Origin: an uncultured Sulfuricurvum sp.
GTDB taxonomy: Bacteria > Campylobacterota > Campylobacteria > Campylobacterales > Sulfurimonadaceae
Direction of reading: 5' to 3'
NCBI RefSeq assembly: GCF_937936435.1
Contig: NZ_CALDDG010000131.1
Coordinates: forward strand, 1-22,067
Length of the DNA stretch: 22,067 nucleotides
A program made the translations under genes and the position numbers. Positions 1 to 6,682 of the stretch are shown here, piece by piece (the stretch's first letter is position 1; the number at the start of each line of letters is the position of its first letter). Under the pieces are notes generated by a model that was not told the origin of the DNA, did not search any database, and saw only the letters and a program-made list of their open reading frames with translations.

Positions 1-638
1 TGGATGACAAACCGGTTTCCGTTGAAACCGTCGTCGTCTCTACCCAACACGCACCGGATATTTCGCAGGAAAAACTTCATGCCGATATCATCGAAGAGGT
101 GATTAAATACGTTATTCCGGCAGAATTAATGAGTCCGAACATCGTCTATCACATTAATCCGACCGGGAAATTCGTAATCGGCGGTCCGCAAGGAGATGCC
201 GGATTGACGGGACGTAAAATCATCGTAGATACCTACGGCGGGGCATGCCCGCACGGCGGTGGAGCGTTCAGCGGAAAAGATCCGACCAAAGTGGACCGTT
301 CGGCTGCCTATGCGGCGCGCTACGTTGCCAAAAATCTGGTTGCATCAGGTGCCTGCGAACGGGCAACCATCCAGGTTTCTTATGCCATCGGCGTTGTCAA
401 ACCGATCTCGATTATGGTTAATGCCCACGGAACCTCCGTTGTCCCTGAAGAAAAACTGGAAAGTTGTGTTAAAGAGCTCTTCAACCTGACTCCGCGCGGT
501 ATTATCGAGTCCTTGGACCTACTTCGCCCGATCTATCGTAAAACTGCGGCATACGGACATTTCGGACGTGAACTCCCCGAATTTACGTGGGAAAAAACCG
601 ACAAAGTCGATGCTATCCGTCAATACCTCGACCTTTAA
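1..638 (+). CDS. metK: S-adenosylmethionine synthetase, C-terminal part (5' end outside window)
   Basis: MetK makes S-adenosylmethionine from methionine and ATP in the cytoplasm. The reading frame is open from base 3, so the gene starts upstream of the window; 211 residues remain, a little over half of the roughly 385 usual for the family. Visible family marks are VVVSTQH (about base 33), GGPQGDAGLTGRK (about 180) and the second MetK signature GGGAFSGKDPTKVDRS (about 255–303), which carries phosphate- and metal-contacting residues. An internal GTG at 99 is not the start, because conserved sequence continues upstream of it. It precedes the ferredoxin and ndk genes; in H. pylori metK also lies directly before ndk. 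No frameshift is seen. Confidence 0.97.
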   Translation, partial: DDKPVSVETVVVSTQHAPDISQEKLHADIIEEVIKYVIPAELMSPNIVYHINPTGKFVIGGPQGDAGLTGRKIIVDTYGGACPHGGGAFSGKDPTKVDRSAAYAARYVAKNLVASGACERATIQVSYAIGVVKPISIMVNAHGTSVVPEEKLESCVKELFNLTPRGIIESLDLLRPIYRKTAAYGHFGRELPEFTWEKTDKVDAIRQYLDL

Positions 639-673
639 TTTTCTATTCCGTAACATCCTATCTATAATCTTTT

Positions 674-701
674 AAGCCCTCCTATTTTTTTAGGTGGGTT
701 T
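674..701 (+). terminator. Possible terminator hairpin after metK
   Basis: AAGCCCTCCTA and TAGGTGGGTTT can pair around a six-T loop, with one G•U pair and one T/T mismatch. The T-run is in the loop and no U-tract follows, so this is only a candidate terminator or stabilising 3' hairpin for metK. Confidence 0.35.
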
Positions 702-711
702 AAAATTCTTC

Positions 712-720
712 TGTTATAGT
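712..720 (+). promoter_or_regulatory. Putative extended -10 promoter for the ferredoxin gene
   Basis: TGTTATAGT is a TGn-extended -10 element about 30 bases before the ferredoxin ATG. No clear -35 is seen, as is usual for sigma-70 promoters in this phylum. A start site near 727 would give a leader of about 24 bases containing the AAGGAG ribosome site at 739–744. Confidence 0.4.
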
Positions 721-750
721 TACCGATATTTATCAACCAAGGAGAATCCT

Positions 751-1035
751 ATGGCAGTAGTCATTAATGATACCTGTATTAACTGCGGTGCTTGCATCGA
801 CGAGTGTCCGGTAGAAGCAATCGTTGACGAGGACGATAACCCGACAGGTGAAGAAATCTATTACGTTTACGCTGACAAATGTGTTGAATGTGTAGGTCAC
901 CATGACGAGCCTGCGTGTGCAACCGCATGCCCGACCGAAGGGTGTATCACATGGGATGAAATCGGAGCAAGTCCTTCACACCGTGATGATGTTACCGCGG
1001 AAATGCGTTCATCACGCGCAAACGTCGTTAACTAA
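751..1035 (+). CDS. 2[4Fe-4S] ferredoxin
   Basis: This is a 94-residue soluble bacterial-type ferredoxin, a low-potential electron carrier in the cytoplasm. The first cluster motif is C9-x2-C12-x2-C15-x3-C19-P. The second is C44-x2-C47-x8-C56-x3-C60-P, with an expanded loop (VGHHDEPA) as in YfhL-type and H. pylori ferredoxins. The ATG at 751 is chosen because AAGGAG sits seven bases before it and the protein begins MAVVIND, like its relatives; an in-frame ATG at 694 would overlap the upstream hairpin and has no ribosome site. It lies between metK and ndk; a ferredoxin gene also borders ndk in Campylobacter jejuni. The redox partner cannot be told from the sequence. Confidence 0.95.
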   Translation: MAVVINDTCINCGACIDECPVEAIVDEDDNPTGEEIYYVYADKCVECVGHHDEPACATACPTEGCITWDEIGASPSHRDDVTAEMRSSRANVVN

Positions 1036-1044
1036 AATTCGACA

Positions 1045-1063
1045 AGAGGGGGCTTTCCCCTCT
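1045..1063 (+). terminator. Hairpin after the ferredoxin gene
   Basis: AGAGGGG and CCCCTCT form a perfect 7-bp stem around GCTTT, ten bases after the ferredoxin stop. The downstream sequence is pyrimidine-rich (TATTCTATCTCC) but has no true U-run, so termination may be partial. Confidence 0.6.
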
Positions 1064-1122
1064 ATTCTATCTCCTTCCTTCTTTTCCCAGCATCTTTAAT
1101 ATTACTTAAATTATTATTTGGC

Positions 1123-1128
1123 TATAAT
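1123..1128 (+). promoter_or_regulatory. -10 element of the ndk operon
   Basis: A consensus TATAAT in an AT-rich stretch 36 bases before the ndk ATG. The predicted start near 1135 gives a leader of about 30 bases. It probably drives ndk, DUF177, rpmF, plsX and fabH. Confidence 0.6.
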
Positions 1129-1164
1129 CCCGTTCTATTTTTTACATACAAAACAGGAGCATTG

Positions 1165-1578
1165 ATGGAACAAACGTTGTCAATCATCAAGCCAGATGCC
1201 GTCGCTAAAGGTGTCATCGGTAAAATTTTAGACCGTTTCGAAAGTAACGGCCTTAAAATCGCGGCTATGAAAAAAGTTCAACTTTCACGTCAAGACGCAG
1301 AAGCGTTTTACGCAGTACATGCCGCTCGCCCTTTCTTCAACGATCTTGTTGATTTTATGGTAAGCGGCCCGGTCGTTATCACCGTTCTTGAGGGCGATAA
1401 CGCTATCCTTAAAAACCGCGATTTGATGGGTGCAACCAACCCTAAAGAAGCTGCACCGGGAACTATCCGTGCCGATTTCGCTGAAAACATCGATGCGAAT
1501 GCGGTTCACGGAAGCGATTCTGCGGAAAATGCTGCGATCGAGATCGCATTTTTCTTCTCAGGCCGCGAGATTTCGTAA
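1165..1578 (+). CDS. ndk: Nucleoside diphosphate kinase
   Basis: Ndk moves the gamma phosphate from ATP to nucleoside diphosphates through a phosphohistidine. The product is 137 residues, normal for the family. The active-site motif NAVHGSDS carries the phosphorylated His at residue 115, and the N-terminal TLSIIKPDAV strand is typical. The ATG at 1165 has AGGAG at 1155–1159 and is preferred over the TTG three bases earlier. The next gene follows after six bases, so this is likely the first gene of the DUF177–rpmF–plsX–fabH transcription unit. Confidence 0.97.
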   Translation: MEQTLSIIKPDAVAKGVIGKILDRFESNGLKIAAMKKVQLSRQDAEAFYAVHAARPFFNDLVDFMVSGPVVITVLEGDNAILKNRDLMGATNPKEAAPGTIRADFAENIDANAVHGSDSAENAAIEIAFFFSGREIS

Positions 1579-1584
1579 CCGATA

Positions 1585-1956
1585 ATGAAGATAGCATTCA
1601 AAAAATTGGGATCACAACCGCTTCATTTTGAGGCGAATCGTGACAATGCCCGTTTTTCAGGAGATCTAATCTTGAAAAAGGGGAATGTTGCCCAATTAAA
1701 CGGTACAATTACAGGGAGTATTTCGATTCCCTGCGACCTGTGTGCCGAAGAGATAGAACACCCCTTGAATGAAGAGGTTACCTTTTATCTCAGCGACGGA
1801 ATATACGAAGGCAGCGATGAAGAATTGGATATCGTCGAGATCGATCACAGTACGATCGATTTGGACGAGCTTCTGCATTCGGAAATCGAATTGATCAAAA
1901 GCGACTATTTCTGTTGCAAAAACTGCGAAGGAACCTCGTTAGATCGAGAGTTCTAA
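1585..1956 (+). CDS. DUF177/YceD-family protein (23S rRNA accumulation protein)
   Basis: This 123-residue protein belongs to the DUF177/YceD family, which is nearly always encoded just before rpmF and in E. coli affects 23S rRNA levels; the molecular activity is not settled. The central segment IPCDLCAEEIEHPLNEE and the acidic DELLHSEIEL stretch fit the family. It carries two cysteine clusters, C50-x2-C53 and C110-C111-x2-C114, suggesting a bound zinc ion (inference). It starts six bases after the ndk stop with no strong ribosome site, so translation may depend on ndk. rpmF follows after 25 bases. Confidence 0.88.
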   Translation: MKIAFKKLGSQPLHFEANRDNARFSGDLILKKGNVAQLNGTITGSISIPCDLCAEEIEHPLNEEVTFYLSDGIYEGSDEELDIVEIDHSTIDLDELLHSEIELIKSDYFCCKNCEGTSLDREF

Positions 1957-1981
1957 AACCAAAAAGAAAGGACAATAAAAG

Positions 1982-2131
1982 ATGGCAGTACCTAAAAGAA
2001 GAGTGAGTCACTCACGCTCTGCAAAGCGCAGAACTCACTATAAAATTTCTCTTGCTCGTCCGGTCAAAGATAAAGACGGCACGTACAAATTGTCTCACTA
2101 TGTCAACCCGACAACCGGTGAGTACAAATAA
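1982..2131 (+). CDS. rpmF: 50S ribosomal protein L32
   Basis: The 49-residue product starts MAVPKRRVSHSRSAKRR and continues with THYKISLARPV, the typical bL32 sequence; it sits on the large subunit near the tunnel exit. It has no cysteines, so it is the zinc-free form of L32. AAAGGA at 1967–1972 precedes the ATG. The DUF177–rpmF–plsX–fabH order is widely conserved and couples ribosome and membrane-lipid synthesis. plsX starts three bases after this stop. Confidence 0.96.
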   Translation: MAVPKRRVSHSRSAKRRTHYKISLARPVKDKDGTYKLSHYVNPTTGEYK

Positions 2132-2134
2132 TCA

Positions 2135-3124
2135 ATGATTAGAATTGCAATTGATGCAATGGGCGGGGACTTCGGTCCCGAACCGATTGTTAAAGGGACA
2201 CTTGAAGCACTTAAAGAAAAAAGTTTTCAACCAATTCTAGTTGGTAAAAAAGATGAGATTTTATCTTTATTACCCAAGGGCTATAAAGATAAGATTTTGA
2301 TTGTAGAGGCCGATGACGTTATCGATATGAGCGATGCCGCCACGGATGCTCTCAAACGCAAAGAGAGTTCGATCTATAAAGCGATCGAGCTGGTACGCGA
2401 AGGGCTTGCCGACGGTGTCGTCAGTGCCGGTCACAGCGGTGCGACCATGAGTTTGGCGACCCTTCGATTAGGACGATTAAAAAATGTTCTTCGTCCTGCG
2501 CTTGCTACGCTGATGCCGACCAAAAGCGGTCAACGCAGTATCCTGATGGATGCCGGTGCCAATGTCGATTGTAAGGCAGAGCATCTCTTCCAATTCGGAA
2601 TCATGGGCTATTATTACGCTAAAGACATGCTTAAAATCGAGCAGCCGCGTGTCGGTTTGTTGGCAAACGGCGAAGAAGACTCTAAAGGTAATGAAGTCAC
2701 TAAAGAGGCTTTCGGCATGCTTCAAGGGAAAAACGGATTCATCGGAAACGTCGAAGGAAACAATATTTTCGACTCCTCTTGCGACGTCATCGTATGCGAC
2801 GGTTTTATCGGTAATCTGGTTTTAAAAGCATCCGAAGGGGTGGCATCAACCATCAGTTTTTTTATCAAACAATATATCCGCAAATCGCCTGTCGCGATCA
2901 CAGGGGCATTGCTAATGCGTAAAGTATTCCACTTGCTTAAAAAAGAGATCGACTATGCCGAAATCGGAGGAGCGCCTTTGATCGGTATCAAAGGGTGCGC
3001 TATTGTCAGTCACGGCAAAAGTAATCCCAAGGCAATTAAAAACGCTATTTTTCAAGCGATTCGTTATGTCAATACCGGTGTCAATGAACACATTGAAAAC
3101 CGCTTAGAAGAACTTAAAAAATAA
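2135..3124 (+). CDS. plsX: Phosphate acyltransferase PlsX
   Basis: PlsX converts acyl-ACP and phosphate to acyl-phosphate, the first step of phosphatidic acid synthesis with PlsY, at the inner face of the membrane. The 329-residue product has the N-terminal IDAMGGDFGPEPIVKG motif, the GHSGATMS loop near residue 100 and the VCDGFIGNLVLKASEG motif near residue 220. It follows the rpmF stop by three bases and precedes fabH by 26, so these genes are almost surely co-transcribed. The first ~150 bases look more AT-rich than the rest. Confidence 0.97.
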   Translation: MIRIAIDAMGGDFGPEPIVKGTLEALKEKSFQPILVGKKDEILSLLPKGYKDKILIVEADDVIDMSDAATDALKRKESSIYKAIELVREGLADGVVSAGHSGATMSLATLRLGRLKNVLRPALATLMPTKSGQRSILMDAGANVDCKAEHLFQFGIMGYYYAKDMLKIEQPRVGLLANGEEDSKGNEVTKEAFGMLQGKNGFIGNVEGNNIFDSSCDVIVCDGFIGNLVLKASEGVASTISFFIKQYIRKSPVAITGALLMRKVFHLLKKEIDYAEIGGAPLIGIKGCAIVSHGKSNPKAIKNAIFQAIRYVNTGVNEHIENRLEELKK

Positions 3125-3150
3125 ATTTCGATCCCTTACAAAGGCCACTC

Positions 3151-4152
3151 ATGTATGCTGCATTTCGTTCTATAGGAGCTTATGTTCCTTCTAAAATTTT
3201 AACCAATGCAGATTTGGAGTCGATGGTCGATACAACCGACGAATGGATAACCAAGCGTACGGGGATCAAAGAGCGCCATATCGCTGCCGAAAATGAAACG
3301 ACAAGCGACATGGGTGTTAAAGCGGCAGAGCTTGCCATAGAGCGCTCAGGGCTCGCCAAAGAAGAGATCGACATGCTCATCTGTGCTACGATCTCTCCCG
3401 ATTATTTTTGTATGCCCTCTACCGCCACAATCATTGCGACCAAGCTGGGAATGGGAAAAGTCACCGCATTTGACATCTCTGCCGCGTGTACCGGATTCGT
3501 TTATGCATTAAACATCGCTAAAGCCTTTGTCGAATCGGGAATGAAAAAAAATGTCCTTATTGTCGGTGCGGAAAAGCTCAGTGCGATCACCGATTATACC
3601 GACCGAGGGACCTGTATTCTTTTCGGAGACGGTGCCGGTGCGGCTGTTATCAGTGCTTCGGATAATAAAAATGAGGGCATCATCGACATCCATACCGGTT
3701 CAGACGGTTCTTTTGCCGATTTGTTGATGACCCCGAACGGCGGTAGCGGATCGGCACATGACGAGCTTGACCGCGAACAAGCCGGATGTTTTATGAAAAT
3801 GAAAGGGAACGAAACCTTCAAAGTTGCGGTTCGGACATTGACGAACGACGTCATAGAGATTTTGGAACAAAATGCCATCCCCGCTTCTTCTATTAAACAT
3901 TTCGTCCCTCATCAGGCCAACTACCGTATTATCAAAGCCGTAGGGGACGCTCTCGAATTGGCTGACGAGCAGGTGGTACTCACCGTCGAAAAATACGGCA
4001 ATACTTCCGGAGCATCGATCCCGATGGCAATCAATGATATCTATGAATCGGGCCGTCTTCAAGAGGGAGATTTAATGCTTCTGGATGCTTTCGGAGGCGG
4101 TTTGACATGGGGAAGCGCACTGGTTCCATTCGCCGGTAAAGCCATCCGCTAA
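3151..4152 (+). CDS. fabH: 3-oxoacyl-ACP synthase III (FabH)
   Basis: FabH starts type II fatty acid synthesis by condensing acetyl-CoA with malonyl-ACP. The 333-residue protein has the full catalytic triad: Cys113 in DISAACTGF, His254 in FVPHQANYR and Asn284 in KYGNTSGAS. The N-terminal substrate loop TDEWITKRTGI is standard. AAAGG at 3140–3144 lies six bases before the ATG. It is the last gene of the ndk-to-fabH unit. No terminator hairpin is evident in the 41 bases before the next gene. Confidence 0.97.
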   Translation: MYAAFRSIGAYVPSKILTNADLESMVDTTDEWITKRTGIKERHIAAENETTSDMGVKAAELAIERSGLAKEEIDMLICATISPDYFCMPSTATIIATKLGMGKVTAFDISAACTGFVYALNIAKAFVESGMKKNVLIVGAEKLSAITDYTDRGTCILFGDGAGAAVISASDNKNEGIIDIHTGSDGSFADLLMTPNGGSGSAHDELDREQAGCFMKMKGNETFKVAVRTLTNDVIEILEQNAIPASSIKHFVPHQANYRIIKAVGDALELADEQVVLTVEKYGNTSGASIPMAINDIYESGRLQEGDLMLLDAFGGGLTWGSALVPFAGKAIR

Positions 4153-4160
4153 ACAACTCC

Positions 4161-4169
4161 TGCTACAAT
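4161..4169 (+). promoter_or_regulatory. Putative extended -10 before the HIT gene
   Basis: TGCTACAAT, a TGn-extended -10 element, lies 24 bases before the ATG of the HIT gene. A start site near 4176 leaves a leader of about 18 bases with the AAAGG ribosome site at 4183–4187. The gene could also be read through from fabH. Confidence 0.4.
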
Positions 4170-4193
4170 TGCGAATCACTTCAAAGGTTTGCA

Positions 4194-4565
4194 ATGATCT
4201 ATTCCCATTCTCTCGTTTATATCGATCTTCACGAAAGTGAAATCCCCTGGCTCAAAATTTTTACTCAATCGCCCAAAAAAGAGTTTTCCGAATGTTCGCG
4301 TGAGGAAAAAGAGATAATCTGGGAGATGCTAGACATTATTGAAACCGAGATGCTGGAGTATTTCAAGCCCGATAAAATCAATATCGCTTCTTTTGGAAAC
4401 ATGCTTCCTCACGTTCACTGGCATGTGATGGCACGTTTTAAAAATGACAGTTATTTTCCCGAACCGATGTGGGGGAGCAAACAAAGAGAAGGGTTTGAGT
4501 TGACGACCCCGATGGAGCCGTTTATAGAGAAGCTCAAGGAGCGCTTACACGCGCGCTTCGATTAA
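4194..4565 (+). CDS. HIT-family (histidine triad) nucleotide hydrolase/transferase
   Basis: The histidine triad is clear: H73-V-H75-W-H77 within LPHVHWHVMARF, preceded by the INIASFGN strand. The family hydrolyses or transfers nucleotide groups, typically from dinucleoside polyphosphates or AMP-amides, through the middle His. At 123 residues, with PEPMWG after the triad, it resembles a proteobacterial subgroup in which about 45 residues follow the triad. The real substrate is unknown. Its 3' end overlaps the convergent helicase gene by four bases with no terminator between them, so antisense read-through in either direction is possible. Confidence 0.9.
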   Translation: MIYSHSLVYIDLHESEIPWLKIFTQSPKKEFSECSREEKEIIWEMLDIIETEMLEYFKPDKINIASFGNMLPHVHWHVMARFKNDSYFPEPMWGSKQREGFELTTPMEPFIEKLKERLHARFD

Positions 4566-6124
4566 TATTTTGGTTTAGACGAACGGTTACCGCTAAAACT
4601 GCGTGAACGCTCACCGCGATCATTTCCGCCGCGTTCACCGCTGCCACCGCTGCCACCGTTGCGATCATTATTGCCGCGGTAGCCGCCTCCGCCGCTTCGG
4701 TTTCGATTGCGGTTAAACCCTCCGCTACGGCTTCCGCCGCGCTCATTGCCACGACGTTCTAAGTTATGGAGAATTTTTTCCAAACGCTCAGCAGCGATAC
4801 CGATATGATTCGGCCCCTGCACACTGTTACGCTCCATCAATACCGAGATCAATTTGTATGCGATTTGTTCTTGATCATAATCTTGTTTCAAAAGATCCAA
4901 AACTTTATGCGCCTCATCGTACACATGCTGTTTTTCGATTTCGTTGACCAAACGCGTTACCTGAGCCTCTTTAACATCCAATTTACTTGGAATATACGCA
5001 TGCTCCATTGTTGTTCCGACTTTGGCACGGATACGTTGAAGTTCTTTGAATTCCAACGGTGTAACCAAAGTAATCGCAACCCCTTTTTTACCTGCACGCC
5101 CTGTACGTCCGATACGGTGAACATAACTCTCAGGATCGAAGGGGATGTGGTAGTTGAAAACGTGGGTAACATCATCGATATGCAATCCGCGCGCCGCAAC
5201 GTCGGTCGCGATCAATACATCCACCGCATCCGTTTTAAGCCCTTTGATAACGCTTTCGCGTTGACGCTGTTCCATATCGCCGTGTAGCCCTTTTGCAGAA
5301 TAACCGGCTGCTGAAAGTACGTTGCTGAGACGATCAACCTCTTTTTTCGTTCGGCAAAACACCACGGTTTTTTTAGCATCCTCTGCATCCATCAAACGGA
5401 TGATCGCATCGTCGCGCTCCGATTCTTCGATAACATAATATTGTTGCGTAATATCCGTGTTAGTCGTCTCCGTTTTAGTAATCGATGCAAAATACGGATT
5501 GACCAAAATACGTTCTGCCAATTGTTTGATCGGAGCCGGCATCGTTGCAGAAAAGAGCAACGTTTGGCGTTCTTGCGGCAAATAGGTGAAAATTTCGTTA
5601 ATATCATCCAAAAAGCCCATATCGAGCATTTCGTCCGCTTCGTCTAAAATAACGGTTGCAGGGGTAAAGCCTTTAAGCATATTACGACTAAGCATATCCA
5701 ATAAACGCCCCGGAGTTGCGATAATAACCTGTGTCCCGCGTTCGATCAAATCCATTTGGCGGTTATATGAACTTCCGCCGTAAATCGTCACGGTTCGAAC
5801 ACCCAAATGCTTACCGTATTTGAAAATTTCATCGCTAACCTGATTTGCAAGTTCACGTGTTGGAGTAATAATGAGGGTTTCGATCCCCCCTTTTAAATGC
5901 ATTTTATTCAATGACGGAAGACCGAATGCCGCAGTTTTGCCGGTACCGGTATGAGCTTGTCCTACGACGTCGCGCCCTTCCATAATAACGGGAATAACCA
6001 TTTGCTGAATCGGGCTCGGGGTTTTGAATCCTGCATGCCGGATACTTTGCATAATTTCGTCGCGTAGACCGAAATCTTCAAATGTACCGCTATTTTCTTC
6101 TATGTTTGTTTCTTCAATATTCAT
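4562..6124 (-). CDS. DEAD-box ATP-dependent RNA helicase with RGG-type tail
   Basis: This is a 520-residue cytoplasmic RNA helicase. Motifs in order are the Q motif GFKTPSPIQ (32–40), Walker A AHTGTGKT (57–64), PTREL (88–92), DEAD (161–164), SAT (192–194), ATDVAARGLHIDD (306–318) and HRIGRTGRAG (336–345). Residues about 380–455 form a charged helical extension, followed by a low-complexity Gly/Arg/Asn/Ser tail (457–520) of the RNA-binding RGG type. The length and tail fit DeaD/CsdA-like or RhlE-like helicases used in ribosome assembly, RNA decay and cold growth; the exact role is inference. AAAAGG lies at about 6131–6136 before the ATG. A long leader (6125–6286) with a strong hairpin suggests RNA-level control. 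Confidence 0.95.
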   Translation of the reverse strand: MNIEETNIEENSGTFEDFGLRDEIMQSIRHAGFKTPSPIQQMVIPVIMEGRDVVGQAHTGTGKTAAFGLPSLNKMHLKGGIETLIITPTRELANQVSDEIFKYGKHLGVRTVTIYGGSSYNRQMDLIERGTQVIIATPGRLLDMLSRNMLKGFTPATVILDEADEMLDMGFLDDINEIFTYLPQERQTLLFSATMPAPIKQLAERILVNPYFASITKTETTNTDITQQYYVIEESERDDAIIRLMDAEDAKKTVVFCRTKKEVDRLSNVLSAAGYSAKGLHGDMEQRQRESVIKGLKTDAVDVLIATDVAARGLHIDDVTHVFNYHIPFDPESYVHRIGRTGRAGKKGVAITLVTPLEFKELQRIRAKVGTTMEHAYIPSKLDVKEAQVTRLVNEIEKQHVYDEAHKVLDLLKQDYDQEQIAYKLISVLMERNSVQGPNHIGIAAERLEKILHNLERRGNERGGSRSGGFNRNRNRSGGGGYRGNNDRNGGSGGSGERGGNDRGERSRSFSGNRSSKPKY

Positions 6125-6286
6125 AATTTACCTTTTTATATACGCCATCGAAAACCATTTCGACCAGTTACGCTTGCCCTTGTGCCTAGGGGAAAGAAAT
6201 TTTTAGTGAGGATAAGTTGGATTCTCATCCGCGAGGGCACCTTTTAAAAAAATTCGTTTATCTCTTTAAAAGGCACCCAAAATTCA
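6125..6286 (-). promoter_or_regulatory. Long structured 5' leader of the helicase gene
   Basis: From the predicted start near 6286 to the helicase ATG there are about 160 bases with no ORF. Read on the minus strand, a 14-bp hairpin lies at the 5' end (6278–6235) and a small TCGAAA/TTTCGA hairpin (6163–6148) stands just before the ribosome site. AGGCAC (6187–6182) can also pair with GTGCCT of the first hairpin's 5' arm, so an alternative fold exists. Long structured leaders are known for cold-induced RNA helicase genes. Function here is inference. Confidence 0.45.
6235..6278 (-). repeat. 14-bp inverted repeat (hairpin) in the helicase leader
   Basis: On the minus strand GGGTGCCTTTTAAA (6278–6265) and TTTAAAAGGTGCCC (6248–6235) flank a 16-base loop. 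As minus-strand RNA all 14 positions pair, two of them as G•U; as plus-strand RNA those two would be C/A mismatches. No U-run follows, so it is not a normal terminator. Confidence 0.75.
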
Positions 6287-6292
6287 AATGGA

Positions 6293-6298
6293 ATCATA
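6293..6298 (-). promoter_or_regulatory. Putative -10 element of the helicase gene
   Basis: On the minus strand TATGAT (within AGCTATGATTCC) matches a -10 element. It predicts a start near 6286, just ahead of the leader hairpin. Confidence 0.35.
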
Positions 6299-6407
6299 GC
6301 TGAAATTTGCATAAATAACCCTGACAATATCAGTACAGTAAAAGATAAAGATAACCTTTAGTTTCAAATCGTCTATTTTTTGTCTGATATTTTTAATCTT
6401 TAAAAAC

Positions 6408-6413
6408 TATACT
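6408..6413 (+). promoter_or_regulatory. Putative -10 element of the 67-aa gene
   Basis: TATACT after an A/T-rich run, 32 bases before the ATG at 6446. The predicted start near 6420 gives a leader of about 26 bases that includes AAAGGA. The rest of the gene-free stretch (about 6300–6400) is AT-rich with T-tracts and shows no other feature. Confidence 0.45.
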
Positions 6414-6445
6414 TCCAAAAATTACACTATTACTAAAGGAAACTT

Positions 6446-6649
6446 ATGTTCAACGTTAAAATGGAAAAAGAGTGCGGTTGTTTCAAACGAAGCGGAATGG
6501 AAAGTGTTAAAACATTTGCAAATAAAGACGATGCGATGGTCGAAGCCAAAGAGTGGGCGGAAGAGATGAATGAAACGTTTTGTCAAAAACACAACTTTAC
6601 CGTTGTAGAAGAAGGCGATGATCTGATCATCAAAGTGGAAATGAACTAA
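6446..6649 (+). CDS. Conserved small protein of unknown function (67 aa)
   Basis: A small, acidic, soluble protein with its own promoter and a strong ribosome site (AAAGGA, 6435–6440). It starts MFNVKMEKECGCFKR, has C10 and C12 close together and C46 in FCQKH, a Lys/Glu-rich helix in the middle and a hydrophobic C-terminal strand. I recall similar short proteins in Campylobacterota with no assigned role. The C-x-C pair could bind metal or be redox active, but nothing proves it. It stands alone between the helicase leader and a convergent cytochrome gene, and is followed by a hairpin. The coding call rests on the ribosome site, promoter and sensible composition. Confidence 0.8.
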   Translation: MFNVKMEKECGCFKRSGMESVKTFANKDDAMVEAKEWAEEMNETFCQKHNFTVVEEGDDLIIKVEMN

Positions 6650-6659
6650 TCTTCTTTTG

Positions 6660-6677
6660 GAAGGGGCTTTCCCCTTC
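6660..6677. terminator. Hairpin between convergent genes
   Basis: GAAGGGG and CCCCTTC form a perfect 7-bp stem around CTTT, in the 33 bases between the 67-aa gene and the convergent cytochrome gene. It could serve both strands. No long U-run follows on either side. It has the same GGGG–CTTT–CCCC core as the hairpin at 1045–1063. Confidence 0.55.
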
Positions 6678-6682
6678 AACCA

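Noticed and set aside
694..750. Upstream in-frame extension of the ferredoxin
   Set aside because: It overlaps the post-metK hairpin and the promoter. AAGGAG and the family-typical N-terminus fix the start at 751.
4562..4760. GC-rich repetitive stretch that looks like a tandem repeat
   Set aside because: It encodes the Gly/Arg/Asn-rich helicase tail. The repetition comes from low-complexity codons, with no precise DNA repeat unit.
4766..5287. 173-codon plus-strand open frame
   Set aside because: It lies wholly inside the helicase gene on the other strand, and its product shows no domain or membrane pattern. The minus-strand frame carries all helicase motifs.
6125..6445. Possible tRNA, small gene or mobile remnant in the gene-free stretch
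   Set aside because: I saw no tRNA-like cloverleaf, no inverted ends with target duplications and no credible ORF. The only structure is the helicase leader and two promoters.
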